Source of the DNA: Acidimicrobiia bacterium
GTDB lineage: Bacteria; Actinomycetota; Acidimicrobiia; Acidimicrobiales; VFJN01
Direction of reading: 5' to 3'
Assembly: GCA_009694375.1 (NCBI GenBank)
Contig: SHVB01000010.1
Location: forward strand, 17,165 to 81,164
Length of the DNA stretch: 64,000 nt
Positions 19,976 through 27,448 of this stretch are shown here, one piece after another (position 1 is the first letter of the stretch; every line of letters begins with the position of its first letter). The notes under the pieces are model-generated. The model had not been told where the DNA came from. It searched no databases and saw nothing but the letters and a program-made list of their open reading frames with translations. The translations under genes were made by a program, and so were the position numbers.

Positions 19976-21085
19976 TCAGTGGGTGTGGGTGATGAGGCTG
20001 CGGGCAACCTCGCCGCCTTGCATGTCGAGGAAGGCCTGGTTCACGCCGTCGACGCCGATCTCCTTGGAGATCAACTCCTCCAGCATGAGTTTGCCCTCTC
20101 GGTAGAGCCCAATGAGCTTGGGCACGTCTTCTCGCACGTTGGAGGAGCCGTACCAGCAGCCCTTTACGGTCTTGGAGAGGTACAGGAACGTGAAGGCAGC
20201 GTTCAGGTTGAGCATCACGTCCATGCGGGGCACGCCCACGAGAATGGCCTCGCCGCCGGAGCGTGTCATGTTGATGGCTTGTTCGATGGTGGGGCCGAGT
20301 CCGATGACCTCGAAGGACACATCGGCGCCGCGGCCTTCGGTGAGGGCCATCACCGCGCCAACGGGATCGCCCTCGCCGGCGTGGATGAGATCAGTGGCGC
20401 CGAACTGCTCGGCCATTTTGAGTTTCGACTCGAACATGTCGATGGCAATGATTCGGGTGGCCCCGGCGATTTTGGCACCCTGGATCACGTTGAGGCCGAC
20501 GCCGCCGCAGCCCACTATCGCGACGCTGTCGCCCGGGCGAATGGAGGCCGTATTGAGGGCAGCTCCCACCCCGGTGAGTACCCCGCAGCCGATAAGGGCA
20601 GCGAAGCGCAGGTCGATGTCGTCATCGATTTTCACGAGGGAGATCTCCGGGACGATGGCGTAGTTGCCGAACGTTCCGCACATGGTCATCTGGCGCAGGG
20701 GCTCACCGGCGAGGCTCAGCCGGGTGGTGCCGTCGAGCATTCCGCCCGCCGCGATCATGGCGCTCTTCTCGCACAGGTAGGACTGTCCGCGTTCGCAGCA
20801 GTAGCAGGCACCGCAGGAGGGGATGAAGGACAGCACGACGTGGTCGCCGGGCTTCAGACTCGTGACGCCTTCCCCTACTTCCTCGATGATGCCAGCGCCC
20901 TCGTGGCCCAGCACGATCGGCGTGGGGAGGGGCATCGTGCCGTTCTGGACCGACATGTCCGAGTGGCAGACCCCGGAGGCCACGATTTTCACCTTGGCCT
21001 CGCCCGGTCCGGGGGCGGCGATTTCAATGTCATGGTGGACTACGAGGTCGTCGTCGACCGCTTTCAGCACGGCTGCGGTAATCAT
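19976..21085 (-). CDS. Zinc-dependent alcohol dehydrogenase (MDR superfamily)
   Basis: This 369-residue medium-chain dehydrogenase has catalytic zinc ligands in [10 protein letters not shown] (about 37-46) and [14 protein letters not shown] (about 62-75). Structural zinc cysteines occur in [16 protein letters not shown] (about 90-105), and the Rossmann motif is [13 protein letters not shown] (about 196-208). The start ATG at 21085 has AGGGGGA as ribosome site; the longer open frame upstream is non-coding. The sequence resembles class III-type or aryl-alcohol NAD-dependent ADHs. It fits a pathway in which P450-made alcohols are oxidised to aldehydes before the ALDH. Confidence 0.92.
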   Translation of the reverse strand: MITAAVLKAVDDDLVVHHDIEIAAPGPGEAKVKIVASGVCHSDMSVQNGTMPLPTPIVLGHEGAGIIEEVGEGVTSLKPGDHVVLSFIPSCGACYCCERGQSYLCEKSAMIAAGGMLDGTTRLSLAGEPLRQMTMCGTFGNYAIVPEISLVKIDDDIDLRFAALIGCGVLTGVGAALNTASIRPGDSVAIVGCGGVGLNVIQGAKIAGATRIIAIDMFESKLKMAEQFGATDLIHAGEGDPVGAVMALTEGRGADVSFEVIGLGPTIEQAINMTRSGGEAILVGVPRMDVMLNLNAAFTFLYLSKTVKGCWYGSSNVREDVPKLIGLYREGKLMLEELISKEIGVDGVNQAFLDMQGGEVARSLITHTH

Positions 21086-21118
21086 GATCAGTCCCCCTGG
21101 GTATGAGTAGTTCAGGGT

Positions 21119-21140
21119 CCGAGCGTGCCACTCCGCTCGG
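21119..21140 (-). terminator. Hairpin between small membrane protein gene and ADH
   Basis: CCGAGCG (21119-21125) and CGCTCGG (21134-21140) form a perfect 7-bp stem with an 8-base loop, 25 bp downstream of the stop of the small membrane protein gene on the minus strand. No U-tract follows. It probably separates the glycosyltransferase unit from the ADH gene. Confidence 0.4.
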
Positions 21141-21164
21141 AGGCGGGCAAACCGGCCTCGGCGG

Positions 21165-21428
21165 TTACAGGCCGCGGGCGCGGTCGTCCCGCTCGGCAGC
21201 TTTGATGCCGTAGCCAAATACGATGGCGGGGGCGAGCACGATCGAGCCCACCACGATGGTGGCCACCACGATGGTGCGCACGGCACCGTCGAAGCCCACT
21301 ACGAAGCCCATCCCGAACGCCACGATGGCGATGCCGAAGAGGGAATAGCCCAGCCGCCGGCCTACCGACACGAGGTGAGCGATCTGGGCCCGTTTGATCA
21401 GCGTGGGGTCCCCGGGGGCATCGGTCAT
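21165..21428 (-). CDS. Small two-helix membrane protein
   Basis: This 87-residue protein has two predicted transmembrane helices: LFGIAIVAFGMGFVVGF (about 30-46) and IVVATIVVGSIVLAPAIVFGYG (about 53-74). Short charged ends suggest both termini are cytoplasmic. It overlaps the glycosyltransferase stop by ATGA, so the two are co-translated. I do not recognise the family. A membrane role linked to the glycosyltransferase is possible, but co-transcription is the only support. Confidence 0.7.
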   Translation of the reverse strand: MTDAPGDPTLIKRAQIAHLVSVGRRLGYSLFGIAIVAFGMGFVVGFDGAVRTIVVATIVVGSIVLAPAIVFGYGIKAAERDDRARGL

Positions 21429-22456
21429 GCCGACCAGCCTGCCTCATCAAGCACGGCACCGATGGCCTCGCGGAGACGGTCGAGACCGAAGTGGGCCCGA
21501 GCAAGGTCGTGGTTGTGGGTGTGGAGGGCCTCGTCGGAATGGCGCAGAAGGTGGTCGAGGCGGGCTGGATCATCGACGGAGAACCAGCGGAATCCCAAGG
21601 CCCGGAGTTCCTCGGCCACCGGATACGAGCCCACCGCCACGAGGCGATGATGGATGGCGGCCTCGATGGGAGGGTTGCCGAATCCTTCCCAGGTGGATGG
21701 GAAGGCCACCACATCGCTGGCGGCGTAGGCGTCGGCCATCGACCCGGGCGAGGGCTGATGGATCACGCGACACCGCGCCGATTGTAAGGCGTGGCGCAGG
21801 GCGTTGTCGTAGCCGTCCTCGGCGGGGCCTAGCAACCAGTAGGTGGCGTCGAGGGCCTCGGTGAGCCGCAGGGCGGCGGGCACGTTTTTGCGCTCGATGG
21901 CTCGCACCGGATGCAATACCAGGCGCTCGTGTTTCCCTACCCCGAGGGCCGCGCGGGTAGCCGCTCGATCGCCGGGGGTTTCGTCTACATCGAAGCCGTT
22001 ATAGATGGTGGTAGCGGCGATGCCTCGCTGAGCCATCTCCTCCTGGGTGCGATGGTTGATGGTGACGTGACGCCATGCGGGGTCGGTGGGGGGTAGTTCC
22101 GTGATGTGTCGGAACTCGTTGCGCTGCCAGGGCGGATCATGGTGGTGCAAGAGGGTGGCTTTTCCTCGTCGCTGGGTGGCCACGAGGCGGGCGGCCGGTA
22201 AGTTGAGCGGAATGGTGCAGAGGTTTTCCACCACCACGAGGTCGGCGTCGGCCAGGGCGGCGGCGAGTCGTCTCGCATCGGGCTGGGCTGTTGCTCCCAA
22301 CTCCAGGCCGGGTACAAGGTGGTCCACCGGGCCGTCGCCGGCCACGGTGGTCACGGTCCAACCGAGTTGGCCCAGTGCCGCCATCCAGGTCTCGGCCACC
22401 ACGGAGACACCATCATGACGACCGAGTCGGAAACTCACCACGGCGACAAGAGGCAC
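21425..22456 (-). CDS. Glycosyltransferase family 4
   Basis: This 343-residue GT-B enzyme starts with GTG giving VPLVAVVSFRLGRHDGVSVVAE, a GT4-like N-terminal strand. The C-terminal domain has VLHPVRAIERKNVPAALRL (about residues 186-204) and the donor-binding region ending SDVVAFPSTWEGFGNPPIEAA (about 258), with its EGFGNPPIE acid motif. It transfers sugar from a nucleotide donor. It is divergent from a mannosylglycerate-hydrolase-like enzyme, and the two 5-prime ends overlap by 42 bp if both upstream starts are used. That pairing suggests compatible-solute or glycoside turnover (inference). Confidence 0.88.
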   Translation of the reverse strand: MPLVAVVSFRLGRHDGVSVVAETWMAALGQLGWTVTTVAGDGPVDHLVPGLELGATAQPDARRLAAALADADLVVVENLCTIPLNLPAARLVATQRRGKATLLHHHDPPWQRNEFRHITELPPTDPAWRHVTINHRTQEEMAQRGIAATTIYNGFDVDETPGDRAATRAALGVGKHERLVLHPVRAIERKNVPAALRLTEALDATYWLLGPAEDGYDNALRHALQSARCRVIHQPSPGSMADAYAASDVVAFPSTWEGFGNPPIEAAIHHRLVAVGSYPVAEELRALGFRWFSVDDPARLDHLLRHSDEALHTHNHDLARAHFGLDRLREAIGAVLDEAGWSA

Positions 22457-23614
22457 GAGGGCACGCTACCGAGCGCGGTGGCGCTGACCGCCACCGCCCG
22501 GAGCATTCTCGACGCCGCCTGGCGTGACGACGGCGCCGGAGGCGGGTATTGCGTTCCCAACCCGCAGACCTACCCGTGGCAATGGCTCTGGGACAGTTGT
22601 TTTCATGCCGTGGCCTGGGCGCATCTTGGCGATCCACGGGCCGTGGCCGAGTTGAGCAGCGTGCTGGCGTGTCAGGATGACGACGGCTTCGTTCCGCACC
22701 TGCAGTACGGAACGGAGGCCAACCCTCATGCCGAGATCTGGGGGGGGCGAAACGTGTCGTCGATCACCCAGCCCCCGATGTACGGCCATGCGGCACGGCT
22801 GCTGAGTGCTCGCGGCTTCGCGGTACCGAGCGACGTGCTTCGTCGGGCGGGCCTCGGGTTGGAGTTCTTGCTTCATCGGCGGCGGCGCAGCCCGGCTGGC
22901 TTGGTGGAACTGTGTCATCCCTGGGAGTCGGGATGCGACGACAGTCCCCGCTGGGACGATGCCTTGGAGGGGGAGTGGACCTCCGAGCGCTGGTTCGACC
23001 GTAAGGGCGAACTGGTGGGCACGATTGAGCGCCTCGCCGGGGGGGCGCCGGTGTATAACCCGGAGTTTGCGGTGGGGTCGGTGGGGTTCTCGGCCTTGGT
23101 GGCTTGGAATGCGCTGGAGTTGGCGTCCTTGACGGGAGATGCGTCGTTACGGGCCGAGGCTGAGCGTCTGGTGGCGGCGGTGGATGGCCGTTGGGATCCG
23201 ACGCAGAGCACTTGGGTTGACGACGGTCCGACGGCCACCGGCTCGGGTCGAGTGCGCACCCTGGATGCGCTACTGCCGCTGCTGGTGTGCCCGCGCCCCA
23301 GTGCCTTCGATCAGCTGGTCGATCCGCGGGCATTCGGAGCCGCTTGCGGTCCCACGGGAGTGCACCGAAGTGAGTCGAGCTTCGCGGCGGATTGTTATTG
23401 GCGTGGCCCGGCGTGGCCACACCTGGGTTATCTGCTGTGGCTGGCCGCCACGAGCGGGGGGCGGTCTGACGTGTCTCGATCGTTGGTGAGATCGATGACA
23501 ACAGGAGCGGTTGCATCGGGTTTTGCGGAGTACTGGGAGCCCGACAGCGGCAAGGCCTTGGGGGCCGTGCCCCAGTCCTGGACGGTTCTGATCATGTTGA
23601 TGCAATCACGGTAG
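22415..23614 (+). CDS. MGH/GH63-like glycoside hydrolase
   Basis: This 399-residue (alpha/alpha)6-barrel hydrolase has YPWQWLWDSCFHAVAW (about 49-64), HPWESGCDDSPRWD (about 168-181), YWRGPAWPHLGYLLW (about 328-342) and GFAEYWEPDSGKALG (about 369-383). These acidic motifs characterise mannosyl- or glucosylglycerate hydrolase-like GH63 relatives. The ATG at 22415 has GGAGA 7 bases upstream but overlaps the divergent glycosyltransferase start; a GTG at 22478 would remove the overlap. It probably hydrolyses an alpha-glycoside such as glucosylglycerate. Its 3-prime end overlaps the convergent DUF5317 gene by 187 bp. Confidence 0.85.
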   Translation: MTTESETHHGDKRHEGTLPSAVALTATARSILDAAWRDDGAGGGYCVPNPQTYPWQWLWDSCFHAVAWAHLGDPRAVAELSSVLACQDDDGFVPHLQYGTEANPHAEIWGGRNVSSITQPPMYGHAARLLSARGFAVPSDVLRRAGLGLEFLLHRRRRSPAGLVELCHPWESGCDDSPRWDDALEGEWTSERWFDRKGELVGTIERLAGGAPVYNPEFAVGSVGFSALVAWNALELASLTGDASLRAEAERLVAAVDGRWDPTQSTWVDDGPTATGSGRVRTLDALLPLLVCPRPSAFDQLVDPRAFGAACGPTGVHRSESSFAADCYWRGPAWPHLGYLLWLAATSGGRSDVSRSLVRSMTTGAVASGFAEYWEPDSGKALGAVPQSWTVLIMLMQSR

Positions 23615-24198
23615 GTATCCCGTTCAGCCTGGGACCAGCGGCGGCGACGGCGCCGGGTCAACTCGCGGGTAGCTTCGGCGGCGCCGAGGATGACGATGAG
23701 GTCGCCGAAGGACAAAACGTTCTGCGTGGGGCGGATGGGAACAACGGCGCCGAGGGCGCCGAAGGTGTCGCGTCGCGACTCGAGGTGCTGGGCACCGGCG
23801 AGGTCGGCCTCTTGGCCCGCCGTGGTTCCGGTGGCCTGTTCCAGAGCGCTTTGGCGCACGGCTACGCCGTTGTTCAGAACCAGAGCGGTCAGGTTGAGCA
23901 GCAGACCGAGCCCCACGAGTACCGCGCCGGTGAGGTGCCGGTTGGCCATTGCCGCAGCAATGAACGCCGCGAAGGAGGCGGCCAGCGCCAGGGGGGCCAG
24001 GTCGCTGTTTAGTAGGAGCGAGAGGGCATAGAAGATGCCGCCGATGCCGAATACCCAGATGTGGTGCAACCTGGGTCGGGCAGTGTGCACCCCGGCCGGG
24101 GCGCGGCACACACCGATGACACCCCCTAACGCGACGGCGGCGATCAGAACCAGCACACGTTCAAGGTACCTACGCCCTGGTGGGGGGTGGCGGACCAT
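23428..24198 (-). CDS. DUF5317 family membrane protein
   Basis: This protein of about 256 residues starts MVRHPPPGRRYLERVLVLIA. It has about four transmembrane helices, including LVLIAAVALGGVIGV, IWVFGIGGIFYALSLLL, LALAASFAAFIAAAM and GAVLVGLGLLLNLTALV. The end of the core, GVAVRQSALEQATG followed by VLSFGDLIVILGAAEA, matches the DUF5317 pattern in which a small membrane protein ends with a GD(V/L)I(L/V)xxG helix. After that, 60-70 residues (WSQAERDTYRDCINMIRT onward) are encoded opposite the glycoside hydrolase end. This tail may be a non-conserved extension after loss of a stop. Function unknown. Confidence 0.65.
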   Translation of the reverse strand: MVRHPPPGRRYLERVLVLIAAVALGGVIGVCRAPAGVHTARPRLHHIWVFGIGGIFYALSLLLNSDLAPLALAASFAAFIAAAMANRHLTGAVLVGLGLLLNLTALVLNNGVAVRQSALEQATGTTAGQEADLAGAQHLESRRDTFGALGAVVPIRPTQNVLSFGDLIVILGAAEATRELTRRRRRRWSQAERDTYRDCINMIRTVQDWGTAPKALPLSGSQYSAKPDATAPVVIDLTNDRDTSDRPPLVAASHSR

Positions 24199-24224
24199 CA
24201 CCGAGCGATGGGGCGGGCAGTCCT

Positions 24225-24620
24225 TCAGGGAGGCGGGGTCAGCGGTTTGGGAGCGAGGAGGAGCGCGGCTGTCTCGGGGGGGACGCAGACCACGATGCCG
24301 CGGGTGATGGCGTCCCTCTGGCGGAGATCGATCTGGCCAAGAGGGCTGGGGCTTGCTGCGAGGCCGGCCAGGGCGGGGCGTCCCACCACGGCCAGAAAGC
24401 TCCGGGCCACACATTCGGCCTGAAGCTCGCTGAGCGGCGTCTTGAGCCCGGTAGCTAGCCGCTTCGCAATGGCAATCGCTACATCGTCGACAGTGATGGT
24501 TGTGGTGGTTGTGGTGGTTGTGGTGGTGCCTGGAGCGGCGTCATGGATCAGCAAGAAGGCCCCGCCGCCGGTTGCGGCAAGCAGCACCAGCGCGGCTGCC
24601 GCTACGGCGGCGGCCTTCAT
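24225..24620 (-). CDS. Membrane-anchored Thr-rich two-cysteine protein
   Basis: This protein of about 131 residues has an N-terminal helix AAAVAAAALVLLAATGGGAFLLI, a run of ten threonines, and an extracytoplasmic domain with ELQAECVARSFLAVVG and a second Cys in RGIVVCVPPE. The two-Cys pattern matches the two following upstream proteins. A GTG at 24629 that overlaps the previous stop (TAGTG) is an alternative start. It belongs to a minus-strand run of secreted or membrane proteins. Function unknown; the Thr tract looks like a flexible, possibly glycosylated linker. Confidence 0.6.
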   Translation of the reverse strand: MKAAAVAAAALVLLAATGGGAFLLIHDAAPGTTTTTTTTTTITVDDVAIAIAKRLATGLKTPLSELQAECVARSFLAVVGRPALAGLAASPSPLGQIDLRQRDAITRGIVVCVPPETAALLLAPKPLTPPP

Positions 24621-24628
24621 GATCCGCA

Positions 24629-25228
24629 CTAGGGGTTGGGAATGAGATTCTCGATGGAGATTCCGCAACTCTCGAAGTACTCGGTGGCCTGTTGGATGTT
24701 GAAGGGTGAGGTCGAGCTGTCACCTCTAGGGTCGAACGCCTCGAAGAGCTTGTCGCTGAGGCAATTCGCCTCCCGGGGCGAGATGTCGAAGTTCTGCGCG
24801 AGGGTCTCCGCGAATTGACGGCGAAAATCTTCGGGGACTGCCTCATCGATCAACTCATCGATCGACTCATCGATGGACTCATCGATAACTCCACCGAGTC
24901 GGTCCCTGACCGATTCATCTGGCGCCATGGTGGTGGTGGTGATGGCTTCGTCGTCGCCCCCGTTTACGTTGGTCGCCACTAGGGCCACGACGACCGCCAC
25001 CACAATGAGGGCGAGGATGCTGCCGATGAGGATGCCCTTGTTCTTTTTCCCTCCGCTCGGTTGATCGGCCGTTGGTTCCGGCGTCGAGGGGGCTGCCTCG
25101 GTGAAGGGATCGGTGGCCACCAACCCGGCATCGGAAACATTGTCGCTCCAAGCGATGCCGTCCCAATATCGGTGCTCGTGACGACCGGTGGGGTCGGGCT
25201 GCCAGCCTGCTGGGGTTTGTTCGCTCAT
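24629..25228 (-). CDS. DUF2510 protein with TM helix and repeat linker
   Basis: This 199-residue protein starts MSEQTPAGWQPDPTGRHEHRYWDGIAW, a DUF2510 domain (PxGWxxDPxG...RxWDGxxW) usually cytosolic at the N-terminus. A transmembrane helix (GILIGSILALIVVAVVVALVA, about 64-84) follows, then an outside region with IDESIDESIDELIDEA encoded by 12-bp repeats. The domain ISPREANCLSDKLFEAF carries Cys1 and EYFESCGISIENL carries Cys2. The ATG is preceded by GGAGG. The outside domain resembles the two-Cys modules of the neighbours. A role in envelope sensing or assembly is plausible but unproven. Confidence 0.75.
   Translation of the reverse strand: MSEQTPAGWQPDPTGRHEHRYWDGIAWSDNVSDAGLVATDPFTEAAPSTPEPTADQPSGGKKNKGILIGSILALIVVAVVVALVATNVNGGDDEAITTTTMAPDESVRDRLGGVIDESIDESIDELIDEAVPEDFRRQFAETLAQNFDISPREANCLSDKLFEAFDPRGDSSTSPFNIQQATEYFESCGISIENLIPNP
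24842..24886. repeat. 12-bp period repeat (four CTCATCGAT cores)
   Basis: CTCATCGAT recurs at 24842, 24854, 24866 and 24878 with variable 3-bp spacers. In frame on the minus strand it encodes the IDE(S/L) repeats between the membrane helix and the two-Cys module of the DUF2510 protein. The copy number may vary between strains. Confidence 0.8.
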
Positions 25229-25265
25229 GCTGCCTCCGTTGATCGGGGGATCGGCTTCCTGACGG

Positions 25266-25631
25266 CTAGTTGGTGTCGTCGTCGCTGTCCATGTCGCTGC
25301 CGCTGTCGGTGCTTGATGAGGGAGACGTTTCAGCATCGAGGCATTCTTCGATAGCGCGGTCGGTGGCGGCCTTCAGATCTTCTTCCATCCCGGGCGGGGG
25401 CTCATCGGCAGTCAGGTCGACGTCTTGCATCTCCTCGAGTCCTACCTCGTCGATCAGGATCTTGGCGAAACAATCGCCTTGCTCCTTGGTAGCCCCAGTT
25501 TCTTGAATGCCAGCCGACAGTTCCTCTTGCACCGCCGCCTCGCTCGGTTCGTCGCTACCTCCTCCACAGGCCGCCAGAGTGAAGAGGAGGGAGCCTGCTA
25601 CGGCAGTATTTATCAGGGAGAACCGGGACAT
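25266..25631 (-). CDS. Lipoprotein with two-cysteine module
   Basis: This 121-residue lipoprotein starts MSRFSLINTAVAGSLLFTLAACGGG; the LAAC lipobox gives Cys22 as lipidation site. The mature part contains KEQGDCFAKILIDEVG and RAIEECLDAE, giving the same two-Cys spacing pattern as the two following genes, and ends in an acidic Ser/Asp tail. The open frame extends upstream but the ATG at 25631 fits the signal peptide. It is exported and anchored outside the membrane. Function unknown. Confidence 0.8.
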   Translation of the reverse strand: MSRFSLINTAVAGSLLFTLAACGGGSDEPSEAAVQEELSAGIQETGATKEQGDCFAKILIDEVGLEEMQDVDLTADEPPPGMEEDLKAATDRAIEECLDAETSPSSSTDSGSDMDSDDDTN

Positions 25632-25740
25632 GGAAGACCGCCTTGGGTTAGGTGTTGACAATGTCAGACTGTAGCCCCGAATGTGGGCGGCTAGTGGGGA
25701 CTCAGCCCGACCCGGCGGCGCGAGGAGATAGATTCTCGGG

Positions 25741-26469
25741 GTGATCCACCTTGATGATGGCGGCTTGGTTGCGTTGCTCACCATCGACCGCGTCGAGCGC
25801 CGTAACGCCCTCGATCATGCGGCCTTGGAGCAACTCCGCGATGCTCAACGCCGCAGTGGCAACGCCCGGGTGCTCGTGCTCACCGGGGCCGGAGGCCACT
25901 TCTGCGCCGGGGCGGATCTGCAGGCGGTGGAGGATGACACCTTCAGGGCGTTGTTGCGGGAGGTGCTCGCGGCGTTCCGGGATGATCCGCGTCCGGTGGT
26001 GGCGGCGGTAGACGGCGCCGCCCTCGGGGCCGGTGCCCAGTTAGCCATTGCCTGCGATCTTCGGGTGGCTACGACAGCGGCTCACTTTGGTGTCCCCGCC
26101 GCCAAACTCGGGCTGATGGTCGACCAGTGGACGATTCAGCGGCTGGCGTTGTTGGCGGGCGCCGGTCCGGCTCGCGCCATGCTTCTTGGGGCCGACACCT
26201 ACGGTGGGCAAGAAGCGTTGCAACTGGGACTGGTGCAGCGCATGGGATCACTAGACGACGCTCTGCGGTGGGCCCACGAATTGGCGACGCTGGCCCCCCT
26301 CACATTGGCGGCGATGAAGTTGGGTCTGAATCGCCTTGAGATGCCGGTTGGCCACCTCGAGGATCCGGCCACTGAGGCAGCCTGGTCCGCGGCGTGGGGT
26401 AGTCGCGATCTACAGGAGGGGATCGCCGCCTTCCGAGAGAAACGCCCGCCGGTGTTCCGCGGTCGCTGA
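25741..26469 (+). CDS. Enoyl-CoA hydratase/isomerase
   Basis: This 242-residue crotonase starts with GTG (MIHLDDGGLVALLTID). LDHAALEQLRDAQRRSG follows, the oxyanion segments are in GHFCAGADLQAVEDD (about 58-72) and VDGAALGAGAQLAIACDLR (about 89-107), and FGVPAAKLGLMVDQWTIQ lies about 117-134. The DQ in place of the usual PE of canonical hydratases argues for an isomerase- or non-hydratase-type activity. It stands alone between the lipoprotein (divergent) and sortase genes (convergent), so its pathway is unclear. Confidence 0.85.
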   Translation: MIHLDDGGLVALLTIDRVERRNALDHAALEQLRDAQRRSGNARVLVLTGAGGHFCAGADLQAVEDDTFRALLREVLAAFRDDPRPVVAAVDGAALGAGAQLAIACDLRVATTAAHFGVPAAKLGLMVDQWTIQRLALLAGAGPARAMLLGADTYGGQEALQLGLVQRMGSLDDALRWAHELATLAPLTLAAMKLGLNRLEMPVGHLEDPATEAAWSAAWGSRDLQEGIAAFREKRPPVFRGR

Positions 26470-26472
26470 GGG

Positions 26473-27375
26473 TTAGAAGTTCGACGGCAACAGCCGGCTG
26501 AACTCCTCGAAGAAGAAGAAGAGTGCGATCAAGAAGAACGGCAGTCCGATCCCGTAGGCGATCCAGGGCCGCCAGTGACGGGCCAGGATCCAGGCCACCA
26601 ACCAGATGTCCAAGGCCATCAGGCCGAGCAGGACCGCGGGTAGGACCGGCCCGCCTTCGCCGTCGATGCTGTCCAGGTCGGCTGGCATTGCGGTGGCGTC
26701 AAGATCGAAGCGGGGAGGAAGAGCGGTGACCTCGGGGGCGAGTTTGGCCACCACCACGATGCGTTGGCGGGCGCTGTATTTTGGATGGCACGCGGTGAGG
26801 GTGAGGCGGTTGTCGCCGAAGTCTCGGAGCACCTCTACCTGTGAGGGCGAGACGATCTGGTTGCCGTTCCCATCGCCCTCTTCGTCGCTCACGAGGTAGC
26901 GGAATTTCCCCTGCGGCGTCGTGATCAGGATCTCGTCGCCGGGGGCGAGTTCGTCGATGCGATTGAAGGGCGCCCCGTAGGTGGTGCGGTGTCCCGCAAT
27001 GGCAGAGTTGCCCGTCTGGCCCGGCAGGGGTGACGCGGGATAGAGGCCCGGGCCCTTTTTGAGGTCGGAGAGCGACACCCCCTCAACCACGATGTTATCC
27101 ACCCCAATCTTTGGGATCTCGATCTGGGCGGTCGGTTCGCCGGAAGCAGCTCGTTTGGTCGGTGGAACCGTCGTGGGGGAAGCCGGGTCGGAAGGGACAG
27201 TGGTGGTGCTGGCGGCGGTCTCGAGGATGGTGTTGAAGTCTTGTTGCAGTTCGTCCTGCGCCTGCGCCGTTTGGATACCCGTGCCCCAGAGTTGGTAGGT
27301 CACGAACAGCAGGATGAGGACCCCGGCGCTGATGCAAATCCGCCCGAAGGCACCGAGAAACTTGGCCAATCGCAT
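26473..27375 (-). CDS. Class E sortase
   Basis: This 300-residue sortase has an N-terminal transmembrane helix (ICISAGVLILLFVTYQLWG, about 13-31), a Pro/Thr-rich linker, then a catalytic domain with His129 (AGHRTTYG), Cys196 (LTACHPKYSARQR) and Arg203. LTACHP is the class D/E pattern; actinobacterial class E enzymes recognise LAXTG-type sorting signals. Two C-terminal hydrophobic helices (PAVLLGLMALDIWLVAWIL and GIGLPFFLIALFFFF) add an unusual membrane anchor. It is divergent from ccmA. No LPXTG-type substrate was spotted in the window, so its targets are unknown. Confidence 0.92.
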   Translation of the reverse strand: MRLAKFLGAFGRICISAGVLILLFVTYQLWGTGIQTAQAQDELQQDFNTILETAASTTTVPSDPASPTTVPPTKRAASGEPTAQIEIPKIGVDNIVVEGVSLSDLKKGPGLYPASPLPGQTGNSAIAGHRTTYGAPFNRIDELAPGDEILITTPQGKFRYLVSDEEGDGNGNQIVSPSQVEVLRDFGDNRLTLTACHPKYSARQRIVVVAKLAPEVTALPPRFDLDATAMPADLDSIDGEGGPVLPAVLLGLMALDIWLVAWILARHWRPWIAYGIGLPFFLIALFFFFEEFSRLLPSNF

Positions 27376-27448
27376 GGACCGGAATCTAGTGGTAACCCTG
27401 GCTGTATTGGTGGCGCCCTTGAGCCGTCCGTAGGGTTGAGGGATCCCG

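Noticed and set aside
25655..25666. TTGACA -35 box upstream of the 25741 crotonase
   Set aside because: No matching -10 box lies 16-18 bp downstream, and the sequence also forms a short TGACA-A-TGTCA palindrome, so direction cannot be decided.
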